From assembly GCA_050084985.1 (NCBI GenBank), contig JBITNC010000001.1:51336001-51400000 (forward strand): a DNA stretch of 64,000 nt. Reading direction: 5' to 3'. Shown in pieces: positions 47,901 to 59,769 of the stretch (positions within the stretch are counted from its first letter, which is position 1; the number at the start of each line of letters is the position of its first letter). Source of the stretch: Nageia nagi. Taxonomy: Eukaryota; Pinophyta. The notes below the pieces were generated by a model that worked only from the letters and a program-made list of their open reading frames with translations, made no database searches and had not been told where the DNA came from. A program made the position numbers and the translations under genes.

Positions 47901-48512
47901 AAGCCAAAATCTTTCATCCTAGAACTCACAAGGGAAGATTTTAGGAGAAATGAAATGTGGGAGATGTCTTTTGATGGGGCAAGATCCAAAAATGGATCCA
48001 GAGCTGGGATTATCCTGACCAACCCAATTGGTAAGGTACATAGATTTTCTTTCAGAATCACCTGGTTATGTTCAAATAATGTGGTAGAATATGAAGCTCT
48101 TTGCCTGGGACTAGAACAAGCTATCAAAATGAAAATTCAGTGTCTAAAGATTAAAGGTGATTCAGATTTGATCGTGAAACAAGTGATAGATAAATGTTCA
48201 GTCAAACATCATTATTTGAAAGCCTATAAGAATCGGTTTTGGGATCTATTTGAGCATTTGGAAGCATTGCATATTCAGTCTGTTCTAAGGAAATTCAACC
48301 AAGAAGCTGATGCATTAGCACAAATGGGAGCCAGTTTTGATCCCACAAATGACTGGTTCCGAAGGAAGGGTGTCCAGCTCATTTTCAGGCCATTAGTTCT
48401 AGATAATGATTCCTTTTGGCAAGTTTTCCTGGATGAAGCCCAAATTAATCAATTTTTATTACAACAAGCGGTATGTCATGCAGTAGGAGAAGAGGACTCT
48501 AAAGTTTTCTAG
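47900..48512 (+). pseudogene. Tat-like extra (cellular-type) RNase H before RT
   Basis: The open frame continues from protease into WEMSFDGARSKNGSRAGIIL, VVEYEALCLGLEQA, KGDSDLIVKQVI and NQEADALAQMGAS. These hold the four acidic residues of RNase H1 (Asp, Glu, Asp, Asp at about 47970, 48090, 48163 and 48310) in the RVT_3/archaeal-like form typical of plant cellular RNases H. The domain is complete with no stop inside. It is separate from the RT-linked RNase H at 49650-49950. The stop at 48510 (TAG) lies after it. Confidence 0.9.
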
Positions 48513-49560
48513 AAACAAGACATAATTCAACTAAACAATAGTAAACTCCCTAAGGATTTGATTCCATTCGAAGGATTGTTCAACGGGAGTGACCAAGTAA
48601 AAGGAAGGGGTATGAATATAAACCAGGACAACTATAAAGAACATGAAGTTTTTCTAGGTAAGTCATTAAAAATTGGTACATCTAATACTCTGAAATAGAT
48701 TTAGGAAATTGTACAGTTATGCAGAACGTATGTTGATGTTATTGCTTGGTCTTATGACGATTTAAAGGTTTTTGATAAATCAGTGATACAACATACAATT
48801 GAGTTGATAGATGATGCTAAACCGGTTAGGCAAAAACAAAGACCAGTAAACCCCAAGATCAAAGTTGCCATGAAGCAGGAGGTACTAAAACTGTACAAGG
48901 CTGGGATAATTTATCCCATCAAGCATTCCACTTGGGTGGCTAATCTTGTGCCTGTGCGGAAGAAAAATGGTGAGATAAGGCTGTGTGTAGATTTTCAGGG
49001 TTTGAACAGAGTATCATTGAAGGATCATTACCCCTTACCTCTAATGGAATAAATACTAAATACTGTAGCCAGAGCTGAAAAGTTCTCTTTGATAGATGGC
49101 TTCTCGAGATATAACCAGATTTGGGTCCGGAATGAAGATCAGTTCAAAACAACCTTTACAATGAAATGGGGCACATTTACTTTTCAGAGAATGCCTTTTG
49201 GGCTATCCAATGCAATGGCGACCTTTCAGAGGGCTATGGATTATGCGTTTGGAGAATTGGTAAATAAGAGTCTATTGGTTTATCTTGATGATATTACTAT
49301 TTTCTCTCATGACAAAAACATGCATGTTCAACATCTGGAGCAAGATTTCATCAAATGCAAGAGGTATGGTATATCCCTAAATCCCAAGAAGTCTATCTTC
49401 GCAGTAGATGAGGGTAAATTATTGGGCCATGTCATTTCAAAAGAGGGGTGGGCTATCGATCCGAATAGAGTTAAAGCTATAAATGACTTGTCTCTCCCAT
49501 CTAATAAGAAGTCTTTGCAGTCTTTTCTGGGTTAGATTAACTTTGTCATAAGATTTATTT
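48513..49560 (+). pseudogene. Tat-like reverse transcriptase
   Basis: Same frame. It starts with [12 protein letters not shown] and [20 protein letters not shown], the usual Tat/Athila entry to RT. Then come [59 protein letters not shown] and the catalytic VYLDDITIFS (YLDD at 49280-49291, intact). FLG*INFVIRFI follows, with a TAG where the family has Gln. Premature stops: TAG 48696, TAG 48702, TAA 49050, TAG 49533. All are consistent with changed Gln codons. Confidence 0.93.
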
Positions 49561-50235
49561 AGGATTTCTCAATCATTATCAAACCCATCACCCGGATGTT
49601 GAAAAAAGATACTTTTTTTGTATGGACTGAGGAAGGTAAAGAAGCTTTTCAAAAAATCAAAATAGCGATTACCAAAGCTCCTGTACTGAGAAATCTAGAT
49701 TTTAGCAAAGAATTTATTCTATATGCATATGGTTCAGATACTAGCGTTGTAGCAATTTTAACCCAAAAGCACGAAAAGAATGAAGAATGCCCAGTCGCAT
49801 TTTTCAGCCAGACTATGAACAGTTGTGAGGAAAAATACACTTTCATTGAAAAATAGGTCTTGGCTATTATGAAAGCACTCAGTAAGCTAAAACATTACAT
49901 TGCTCAGAGTAGGGTGTTAATTCTAACCATACACCCGGATGTTAGGTCTTATGTTATGCAGGGAGAATTAGGAGAAGGAAGACCCAGGTGGATTTCAAAA
50001 ATTCTTAAATACGATGTGGAAATTCAGCCAACCAAGCTCATAAAAGGAAGAGCACTCTACGAGCAACTTGCAAAACCTACGATACCGAAGGAGGGGATGG
50101 TATGCTTTATTGAACAAGAAACCTCAAAATCCGTATCTAGAGATCCAACAAAGGATTGGATGGAGCAGTTAAATGAATATTTTGAGACCAAAAAACTACC
50201 AGGAAACATGAATGCATCCCAAAGAAGGTGATTCA
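49561..50235 (+). pseudogene. Tat-like RT-linked RNase H and connection
   Basis: FVWTEEGKEAFQKIKIAI, FILYAYGSDTSVVAILTQK and PVAFFSQTMNSCEEKYTFIE form the Ty3-type RNase H fused to RT. EK*VLAIMKALSKLKHYI continues after a TAG (49854) that replaces the usual Gln. The following GRPRWISKILKYDVEIQPTK and FIEQETS stretches are the connection region seen in Tat and Athila. A TGA at 50229 precedes integrase. Confidence 0.88.
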
Positions 50236-51422
50236 AGATACATGCCCAGAATTACATGGAGATAGATCAGATACTTTATAGAAGAAATCATGATGGCATT
50301 TTGCTAAGGTTTGTACCGGTGACAAGGTTAGCTAAGCTCATTAAAGAGTTTCATTCTAAAGTGTCTGGAGGTCATTACTCCAGATACACAATAGTGGGTA
50401 AGATCATTCAGGCGGGATACTACTGGCCTACTATGTTCAAAGATGCTTTTGCAAAGGCACAAAATTGTGAAAAGTGTCAAAGGTATGTGGGAAGAAAGAG
50501 AAATGTGGCATTACCATTGGAACCAATCCAAGTGGAGGAGCCCTTCCAACAGTGGGGGATGGATTTTATCGAAGTCATCAATCCAAACTCCTCTTCCAGA
50601 CACAAATTCATCCTTACTGCTACAGACTTTTTCACCAGATGGGCAGAAGTAGAGGCTGTAAAGGAAGTAAATTAGAAGACCATTATGAAATTTATTGAGA
50701 AATTAATCACCAGGTATGGTATTCCCCAAATGATCATTTCAGATAATGGCTTAGCATTTATGGGGGTAGAGGTTACTAATTTTGCCATGAGGTTTGGTAT
50801 CTATTGGAAGACATCTTCGAATTATTACCCTCAGGGTAATGGGCTTGCTGAGTCTACAAACAAGAATATGATCCAGATTCTCAAAAGAATAGTGGAAGAC
50901 AATCCCCAAACTTGGCATGAAAATCTAAATTGGGCGTTGTGGGTAGACAGGATCACAGTGAAGCTAGCTATTAAAGCTAGCCCGTACACATTAGTGTACG
51001 TTAAAAGAGATGTGTTACCAAGTCATTCCGAGCTTCTGGTTTTAAAGGTTTTGTAGGAATATGGTGAGAATTTTGAGTCTCTTAAGGTCCAGATGAATGA
51101 ACTATTACATTTAGAAGAGCTCCAGAATCAATCATATCAAGACCTCCAGAGAAGAAATGAAATAGTAAAAAGATGGTTTGATGGTCGTAAAGCCACTCCA
51201 AAAAATTTTAATGAGGGAGATCTGGTATTAAAATGGGATGAGGATAGAGCTAAGGTAGGGAAACATAAAAAGTTTGAGTCCTTATGGTCCAGACCTTACA
51301 TGATAGCCAGATGCATAGGAAAAAACTCATTTGAAATAGCGAAATTGAACTGGTGGCGGCTATTGATCTTGGTAAATGGGCAGCATTTCAAGCGTTATAA
51401 ACCCGCATGTGCGGGAGATTGA
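50236..51422 (+). pseudogene. Tat-like integrase, end of gag-pol
   Basis: The zinc domain has FHSKVSGGHYS and NCEKCQR (HHCC ligands visible). The core has QWGMDFIEV (Asp 50562), IISDNGLAF (Asp 50742) and GNGLAESTNKN (Glu 50850); the second Asp and Glu are 35 residues apart, the canonical DD35E spacing, all intact. The C-terminal domain has FNEGDLVLKW, SLWSRPYMIAR and LVNGQHFKRYKP. It ends at TGA 51420-51422. No chromodomain is present. Stops inside: TAG 50673 and TAG 51054. Confidence 0.93.
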
Positions 51423-51834
51423 TAAAAAAAAAGATATGATTTTGTACATATTGTAAATAGCATGTCATGTGCATTTATTGTAAGCAAGTGTGATTGTTGT
51501 TAGTCATTTAATAGCAATGAAATATTAATGGAAATAACACGTTTGCACCGATAGAATTGGAATTTCTAAGAAAATTGACAGAATCAAATCTTGAGATTGC
51601 CAAGAAAATCATGAAAGAATAGATCAGTTATAAATGAAAGTACTAGTGGAGTTATTTCGTGCGAGTAAAGGATGGCACATTAACCTTGGAAGCTGATTTT
51701 AAAAGGGCTAAAGGTGGTTCATTCCAAATTTACCCAGACTTCAAATTTGTGAGAGAGCTAATGATCAAAAGGTAAGAAGCATAGAATATTGCTGGCAGTG
51801 ATTAGACTAAGCGAAAGATTTCAAAATATTAAGC
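51423..51834 (+). other. Spacer between pol and the extra ORF, possible third frame
   Basis: From 51554 to 51831 frame 2 reads coding-like sequence with about nine stops: ELEFLRKLTESNLEIAKKIM, WSYFVRVKDGTLTLEADFKR, then FQIYPDFKFVRELMIKR. It could be a small ORF or an upstream exon of the extra gene. The extra ORF starts in another frame at 51835. Confidence 0.4.
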
Positions 51835-54800
51835 ATGGCCCCCCCTCAAACCAAAGTCGCTAAAGGAGTCATTGATTCAATGGAGCTATTGGAAGACACC
51901 AAAATAATAGCTTAGAACAAAAATCCTAAGGGCACAGCTGAAGGTAAGTGCCTAAATTTTAGCTTTAACCATATTGCACATGCTCCCATGGGGTCGAGGT
52001 TAATTTATTTCATTCCACATAGATGTATCCCAACCCCTGAGTTGGTAGTTTTAGTAAAAAGGGGGTTTGATGCTACCTTGAGGACTGTCAAAAATCCTCT
52101 TGGTAAAATAGTTCTCAGCCTGGACCCCCTTTCAATTGAAAAAGCTTTCAACCCGCTGCTACCTCAATCCACTCCCATGGCAGTGAATTGGGATACAAGG
52201 CCAAGTGTTAATCTAAAAAAGAGCCTTGTAGCATGGCTAAACAAGAATGCAAAGGGTGCAATGAGCTTCAAAGAAGTCCCTCAGTTAGAACTCTTGCTAG
52301 CCAACTTTAACACACATGCTTAGTTGTTACTATCCATGTTGTCGATTACTGTAGGAGAGTAATCTGACATATACATTTCCATGAGCAAGCTGACCATAGC
52401 GTATCTGATATCCCACCCTAGATACCCCATTATTTATAACTGGTCAGCTGCTATTTCAAATGGGATATCTGAGCAGTTACAAAGAATAGAGGAAGGCTCC
52501 CATTTTGCTTTTGTCTCATACCTAATTTGGTTATTCATTCATTAGAATTCTGATTATTTTTCTCAAATAACCCTGAATAAGCAAAGTGAGGACGGGTCCC
52601 TCAAATCTGTAGATAGATGGACTAAAGAGGTTAAAATGAGAGTTGATTATTACAATTTTGTAGAACATTTTTTATTTTTGACAATGAGTTTAATGGCTTT
52701 GGTAATTCCAAGATTATCGGTAGCCTCCCAACTATACCTCAAGATGCCACATGGCGAGACAGGGGATTGGTTTTTTGCTGAGGAGGGGACTTTCATAAGG
52801 CTATACAATTTTTTGGGGGCTCCATTTTTGCTACCTATTCATGTCACAGATTGGATTTTTAGCATGGAGTTTGCCAGGTAGATGGATTAAATAGATGCCA
52901 AGTACAGGACAACGATGAAGAAAAGGGTCACTTACAGCCTCCCACTTAGAATCCATGATTTGGTGTTGTAGAGTAGGGGTAGAAGTGAGGGTCTAGAACA
53001 AAAGCTTCTAGGTATGAGACTTAAAAAAATGAACCAATTTCTGTTGTATGACCTGGAGGATATTTTTGGCAAAAAGTTGAGAAGCCAGCCTAATCCTCCG
53101 AGCTTCAAGGTAGATATAAGGTCGGAGTTCGAGTAGTGGATAAATCCAGCAAGGGAAGATCGGGTGATGCCCTGGGACTTACTTTTAAAAGATTTATTAC
53201 CTCCATGGATGAGTTTTTATGAGAAGAAAGCTAATTTTGACCCCAATATGGACTCCATCTCAAAAGCATCTCTGACTACCCTGAGGAGATAGAGGTGGAG
53301 TGAAGAGAAAATCATGACATTTGTACGATACAGAGTTGAGTCCGAAAATAAGCTTGCCCCTTTGGAGATCAATTTGGATGACAAATTTGAAGAGATGTGG
53401 CAGATTGAGCATCCTACAAATGTTTCATCTGATGATTCTTTAGCAAGTTTTGGTGGAGAGGAGCAACAAAAACTATCAAAGGTAGCTTAAGCCCCTATCC
53501 CTGGAGGGCAAATTAGTGAAGAAGCTAGAGAGACCACCCTAGATACTTCCCAAGAAGTGGGAAAAAAGTAGGGGAAAGTCTATATAGCAAAGAGAAAGGC
53601 CACACAAGCTCCTCAGTTGCCAAAGAAAAGAAAGAGGAGCTCCACTCCCATAGGTATGCTTTCTTCTCTTATTTCTCCTCCTACATCTGTTATTTCTTTT
53701 AGTCCCTTGACCATTAACCCACCTTCGATAGTCATCCCCATTTTGTCTCATTCACCTTCCATCCCTGTCGCTTCATCCCCACTATCACCAACCCTTCCAC
53801 CACTTCCCAATTTGCCATCACCATTCACATGGTCTAAAACCACTTCCTTTTCATTGGTTCCCCTCATCACTCCTCCCACTGATGTCATCTTTGTACCACC
53901 ATCGCCTCCATCATCCACTTCGGAGCCATCTATACCTGCACCCGTCAGTAGCAGTGTCTCTAGCCCTAGTCAAGCCAGCCCTATTACACCAGTTCAATAG
54001 GTGGTACTCTCTTCTGCACTAGAGCTGAGCATGACTTCCCCATTCATTGTAATATCTGGTCAGCAAGTGTCGGTGAGTGGGATCATGGAGAAGTACAAGC
54101 AATTAAAGTAGAATCAGGAAGCCTAGATGCAAAAGCAAATGTAGAAAATCCTAACACTTGATAATCTGGTGAGGCTCTAGACATCTGTGGATGCAAAGAG
54201 TAGAGTTTTGGAAGTTGCTATTGCTCAAGATCATCAAGAGGGGCAAAGTGATTTGTCTACAATGAACACTCGGGTAAAGATAGATACTAGGAGCATATCC
54301 CGGAGTGATAAGAATGAGCTGTTACAAATAGCTATGGATTTAAACATTTCCGAATTGACCAAATTAGAGGTCAAATATAATAAGCTTCAAAAGGCAAATG
54401 AAGCAATGAAACAATAATTAGAGTCTTAATGGCTAAAATTAAAAGCTACAGAAAATAACATAGCTGCTCTCAGAGCAAGTTTAGCTGCCACCCTAACTAC
54501 AGATAGCCTAGCAAAGAAAGATGTGGTCATAGCACATAAGGATGCAGAAATTGCAACCAAAATAGCTAAAGTAACAGCAAGAGAGACAATAATTAGCAAT
54601 TTAAACATTGACATTGCATAGATGCGACTGAATTCAAATGTCAATAAGGTGGATAGAGATTTTTTTATCATAATTAAAGAAAAATTTCGGGAGCAATTAT
54701 CTCCAAAGATTAAATAATTGATTCAACTCAGAGATCACATTGATCTATGTTTTTCAGAGTTGAAGAAATTAGAGGCAAATGTCAGCCTCTATGAAAGCAC

Positions 54801-55341
54801 TATCGACCCCATGGAGAAGTTAGCAAAGAGGGCAAAGAAAAAGCTAGGTGAGATTTCCAACGAGGAGCTTCAAGCCCTAAATGTGGGAAATAGGGTTGAG
54901 TTGATCTCAATGATTGACCACCCAGTCTGCAGGAAATGGGTGTGTCAAGAAATAAAAAATAATTTAATCAAGCAGTGGCAGGGGGTAGAAACCCCGAAAG
55001 CTAAAATAGCAAAATTATCTAAGGAAGGATTTTTGGGATTATGGAAGGAAGATAGTTCACCCATCTCTGAGGCTGAAATTTTGAAATACATTCATGAAGA
55101 TAGTCAAAAGATGGAGGATATAGATTTATTACTGAATTCTTTTGATGAGTCAACTTTGTTTGAATTTTTTGACCAATGCACCAATAAAGGAGTGGTCTTG
55201 CAATGGATGTTGCACAAATACGGGCAAATCTCCTACAAAATTTTGAACAACACAACTCTAGCCCAATTGAGAATAAAAGACTTCTCCGAAAATCATGCAA
55301 GTTGGGGTAAGGTTGTGCAATTTTTAGAGGTTCGGAGTTGA
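51835..55341 (+). pseudogene. Tat-like extra 3' ORF, 1168 codons, function unknown
   Basis: One frame from ATG 51835 to TGA 55339-55341, with 20 in-frame stops (14 TAG, 6 TAA) and no frameshift. I do not recognise the family. Visible parts: an N-terminal globular region of about 580 codons with a hydrophobic stretch FLFLTMSLMALVIPRLSVA (about 52670) and FIRLYNFLGAPFLLPIHVTD (about 52792). A basic KKRKRS patch (53622) is a possible nuclear signal. Next is a Pro/Ser/Thr-rich linker of about 120 residues (53640-54000), then a long helical, coiled-coil-like region (54090-54840), then a globular C terminus with FLGLWKEDSSPISEAEILKY. It is in sense orientation and ends 91 bases before the LTR. An env-like or host-derived (PMD-type) origin is possible; neither is shown. 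Confidence 0.75.
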
Positions 55342-55432
55342 AATAATAGATTTCATTTTGTTATTATTTTTCAGACTGAGTTCTAAGTTCCTCTTTGATA
55401 AAGGCAAAATTTTCCCCCAGAAGTCGCCATAA
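55342..55432 (+). other. Tat-like 3' untranslated segment and presumed polypurine tract
   Basis: A clear purine tract is missing before the LTR. The last bases are AAGTCGCCATAA, and TTTTCCCCCAG lies 20 bases upstream. Confidence 0.4.
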
Positions 55433-56642
55433 TGTATATCCATACATAATAAATCCTTTATTAGAGCCCCGATGTACTTTACTTGCAACTATGAGTTCAT
55501 TTTAAAATCTTTGGAAGTTTTCTGGAACAAATAAAGTGGGCTAGATAAAATGATGACATCACAGAAGAAAAAATAGTCACATCTTGGTAAAGATTGGGTT
55601 TTAGAGATGATGAGGTTAGTAAGGGGTGCTTAAAAGGCCCAGAGTTAGTGAATAAAGCATTCTAGAATAAAACAATGACATCACAGAGGATCAGATAGTC
55701 ATGTTTTGGTAAAGACCAGGTTTCAAAGATGATGAGGTTAGCAAGGGGTGCTTGAAAGGCCTGGAGTCAGTGAATAAAGCATTCCAGAATAAAATAATGA
55801 CATCAAGGAAGATAAAATAGTCACATCTTGGTAAAGATCGGGTTCTAAAGATGATGAGGTCAGCAAGGAATTTTCGAAAAGCCGAAGTCCATGAATAAAG
55901 TTTTCCAGAATAAAAATGATGACATCATAAAGAAAGGATAATTGTAGTTTTGGAAGGTGTTACCTTCCATGACAGTCTCAGTTTTGTAACTGTCGAACAA
56001 ATGGCATGCATGTATGATGATAGTTAGAAGTGGCCAGAATCTTGAGGCCATTTTGTAAACCGTTCTATTTTCATTTTCTTGTAACTGTTATTTCTTCAGT
56101 ATAAGTATATGAAAATAAAGGGGAAAGGGGGTCAGAAGCCCTAGTATTTCTCTTTACATTTGTTCTCGAAGACCTGTAGTTTTTATCAGTAATATGATAC
56201 CATCTTGACCTTTCTTGTCTAGCACTTGTAGTTGTCATTCTTAATTTGGTTACATCGTGGCAACTTGGCTTGTTTCCTGAATGATAATCGTGAGATGCTA
56301 GTATAACTGTGTCTGCTACATGGTAGAGTAAAGCTGGGAAACTATTAGAGAGTGAGAGCTTGTACTGTAGCTGCTACACTAGATTTAGACCAAGGTTTCA
56401 CACACTGTGAAAGCCCGCATTGAACTAGTGATTCACCTTTGCTTTCTCTCTTATTACCCTAAGCCTGTTTGCTTAAATTCCTCGCACTCTACTCCTTTTT
56501 ATTTTCTTTCCTATTACTTTTCCTACACCTAATGTATAAGGAACCGGCCTTCTCCGGAGATCAGACTGTCACCATAGTCTATTCTTGATTTACTTTGGTT
56601 AAGATTGTTCATGGCGCATATATTACACAATCTTAATCAATA
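55433..56642 (+). repeat. Tat-like element 3' LTR (1210 bp)
   Basis: Same length and features as 44188-45397, with the 122-bp array in the same phase. Differences are nearly all C/T and G/A. Confidence 0.93.
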
Positions 56643-57076
56643 ATACTATAATAGTTTCATGGTTTTGAATGATTGTAGGGTATGCATAAAGTGGGCTTTA
56701 TCGAAAAGACTCATGAACATGTATGAAAAATATGGAAGAATACATAAGGCATGGTAATTATTTGATTAGATACATGTTGCAAATAGTTTCATAGTCTACA
56801 ATGATTGCAAGATACAAAATGGATTTTCAAGAATATATCCATAGACATGTATGTAAAATATGAAATAATATACAAGGATCGAGAGTTATTTGATAAGATG
56901 CGTAATTGCATGATACAAATAAAATGGGTTTTCTAGAAATGGCCCATAGACATGTATGCAAAATGTGAAAGAATACATAAGACTTGGGAATTATTTCATA
57001 AGATGCATGATGAAAACATATTTCCTGAAATGCAATTATTAGAGGATATGAAATTCATTGATACAAGGATTCCCTT

Positions 57077-57308
57077 AAATTCTTTGACATGTTGCATCCA
57101 GGTTGGTTACATGGTAACATTATGAATAATGCTAAAGAATAAAAATCATATATCTACTAAGAGTTTGTAAATGTAGCTAGCCTTGAATTATCAAATTCTT
57201 TGACATGTTGCATCCAGGTTGGTTACATGGTAACATTATGAATAATGCTAAAGAATAAAAATCATATATCTACTAAGAGTTTGTAAATGTAGCTAGCCTT
57301 GAATTATC
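57077..57308 (+). repeat. Perfect 116-bp tandem duplication
   Basis: 57077-57192 and 57193-57308 are identical by direct reading (start AAATTCTTTGACATG, end CTTGAATTATC). Neighbouring array copies have diverged strongly. Confidence 0.93.
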
Positions 57309-58929
57309 TAATTCATGATTTTTTGAACAAGTTATCTTGGGGGAAATATAACTAATTTTTACATCTTATTGTACTTATTTTGGAGGTAAGACAACATAGC
57401 ATTTAATTTATGGGTTGAATAATGGAACATGTTATGGTTTCCTTCACTACCTAGCTTGTATCATAATAGTTTCATGGGCTACAATTATTGTAAGCTATGC
57501 ACAAAATAGGGTTTCTAAAAAGTATCATATACATATATGTAAAATGTGAAAAATACAAAAAGATCGAGAATATGAGCTAATGATACATCTTAGGGATAAT
57601 ACAATAAGAGTCAATTATGCTATTAACGTATTACAATCATATATTTGCCAAATTACCATTTTTGAACCACTTTTTGATATTTTATTAAAGTATAGTATTT
57701 CATCATGTACCCAATTTTACACTTGATAAATGCATCTACTTAAAATTCTTTACAGTCTTTCATTTTGTGCATATCCTAAAATTATAGAATTAATCATTAT
57801 ACATGAATTATTGACATACTTGGTCATGTAATCTATCTTGAAGGAGCTTTAAACTTCACTGCCAAAATACCCATAAACCTTGAATTAGGTGTGTGCATGT
57901 GTGTACTTGATGCTTGTAAATCAAATTTTATGGCTTGTGTAGGCTATCTTGAGAATCACCTATCAAATATAGTATAAAGCATTTTGCTTCATCTATACCT
58001 ATGTCTATAGGAAAAAATCATATAATATCATAACAATTTCATGGTCTACAATGATTGTAGGGTATGCATAAAGTAGATTTTCTAAAAAAGGCCATTAACG
58101 TGTATGCAAAATGTGGAAGAAAACACAAGGCCTAAGAATTATTTTATAAGATGCATGATGCAAATAGTTTCAAGATTTACAATGATTGCTGGATACACAT
58201 AAAATAGATTTTTTTGAAAAGGCCCATAGACATATATGCAAAATATGGAAGAATATACAAGACTTGGGAGTTGTTTGACAAAATCCATAATGTAAATAGT
58301 TTTATGGTCTACAATGATTGCATGATAAACACAAAATGGGTGTTTTGGAAAAGGCCCATAGACAAGTATGCAAAATTTGGAAGAATACATAAGGCTTGGG
58401 AATTGTTTCATAAGATGCATGATGAAAATATAGTTTCTTATAATGCAATTATCATATGATATGCAATTCATTGCTACAACAAGGATGTACTTAAAATCTT
58501 TGACCTATTGAAGTATCTAGTTTAGTTGTATGGAGAAATTATGAACAATACTGAAGCATAACAATGATATATATACTAAGAACTTGTAAATGTAGCTAGT
58601 GCTAACTTATCTAATTCATTATATTGTGAATATGTTATCCTAAGGGAAAGACAACCAACCTTTAAATCTTATTGTGATTATTATGGAGGTAAGATAACAT
58701 AGCATTCAAATTTCTAGGTTGAACATTTGTTAAGTATTACAAAATTTTTTTTGCTAACTTACCACTTTTGGACTAATTTTTGACACTTTATTAAAGTATA
58801 GTGTTTCATCATGTAGCCCATTTTACACTTGATAATTGCATCTACTTAGAAGTCTCAACAAGTCTTTCATTTTATGCATATCTTGCAATCCTAGGATTTA
58901 TCATTATAGATACATTGTTCATCTTCTTG

Positions 58930-59370
58930 ATTGTACAGTCTATCTTGAGGGATATTTGAAATTCATTGCCAAAAATACCCATAAACATTTGAATTGAGTG
59001 TGTCCATGTGTCTATTTGGTGCTTGTAATTGAGTGTTATGGTTTGTACAAGCTATCTTGAGGGAGCTTTGAACTTCATTGCAAAAATATCCATAAACACT
59101 GAATTGGTTGTGTGCATGTGTCTACTTGGTGCATGTAAATTGAATGTTACAATTTGAGAAAATTATCTTGAGGAAGATTTGAACTTCATTTCCAAAATAC
59201 CCATAAAACTTGAATTAGGTATGCATATATGTCTACTTGTTGCTCATAAATCAAATATTATGGTTTGTACAAGGCATGTGAGATTTGAACTTTCAATGCT
59301 AAAATACCATTAAATCCTGAATTAGGTGCATACATGTATCTACTTAGCGCTTGTAAATTGAATGTTGTGG
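58930..59370 (+). repeat. E-domain segment amplified in tandem, about 111 bp
   Basis: TATCTTGAGGGA begins units at 58941, 59053 and about 59164, with a degraded fourth near 59275. Each continues with AACTTCATTGCCAAAATACC and a GTGTxTACTTGGTGCTTGTA block. These encode the YLEGALNFIAKIPI and LLGACKS parts of the PPR E domain. Confidence 0.8.
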
Positions 59371-59769
59371 ACTTGTTTGAATCACGCAAAAATAATTTCA
59401 TAATCTACAATGATTTTATGATATACAAAAAAGGATTTTATGAAAAAGGCCCATATACACATGAAATATGTGAAAGAATAAAATAATACCCAAGATTTAT
59501 TTAACAAGATGCATGACAAAAATATAGTTTCATGATCTAAAATGATTGAATGATCCACAAAATGGGTTTTCTAAAAAAGCACATAGAAACATGAAACATG
59601 TGGAAGAATACATAAGACCCAAGATAAGTTTGATAAGATGCATGATGTAAACATAGTTTCATGGTCTGCAATGATTGTAGGATTTATAGATTTTCTAAAA
59701 TAATTCTAAAAAATGTAAAGCATAATCATATATGCAGAATGCAGAAGAATACATAAGGCTAAAAATAGA

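Larger units (their letters stand above)
44188..56642 (+). mobile_element. Full-length Ty3/gypsy Tat-like element with extra 3' ORF
   Basis: Two 1210-bp LTRs bound a 10.0-kb interior, and the candidate target duplication ATACT occupies 44183-44187 and 56643-56647. The order is LTR, primer-binding site, gag, protease, cellular-type RNase H, RT, RNase H, integrase, extra ORF, LTR. Dual RNase H is the known hallmark of the Tat lineage. By eye the LTRs differ at roughly 7-10 percent of sites, nearly all transitions, so the insertion is old. Confidence 0.93.

Noticed and set aside
54426-54671. 81-codon minus-strand hydrophobic frame
   Set aside because: Antisense to the coiled-coil region of the Tat-like extra ORF; the Ala/Leu-rich look comes from reversed helix codons.
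58139-58471. 110-codon minus-strand open frame
   Set aside because: It is antisense to clear PPR motifs on the plus strand and its tandem look comes from those repeats.
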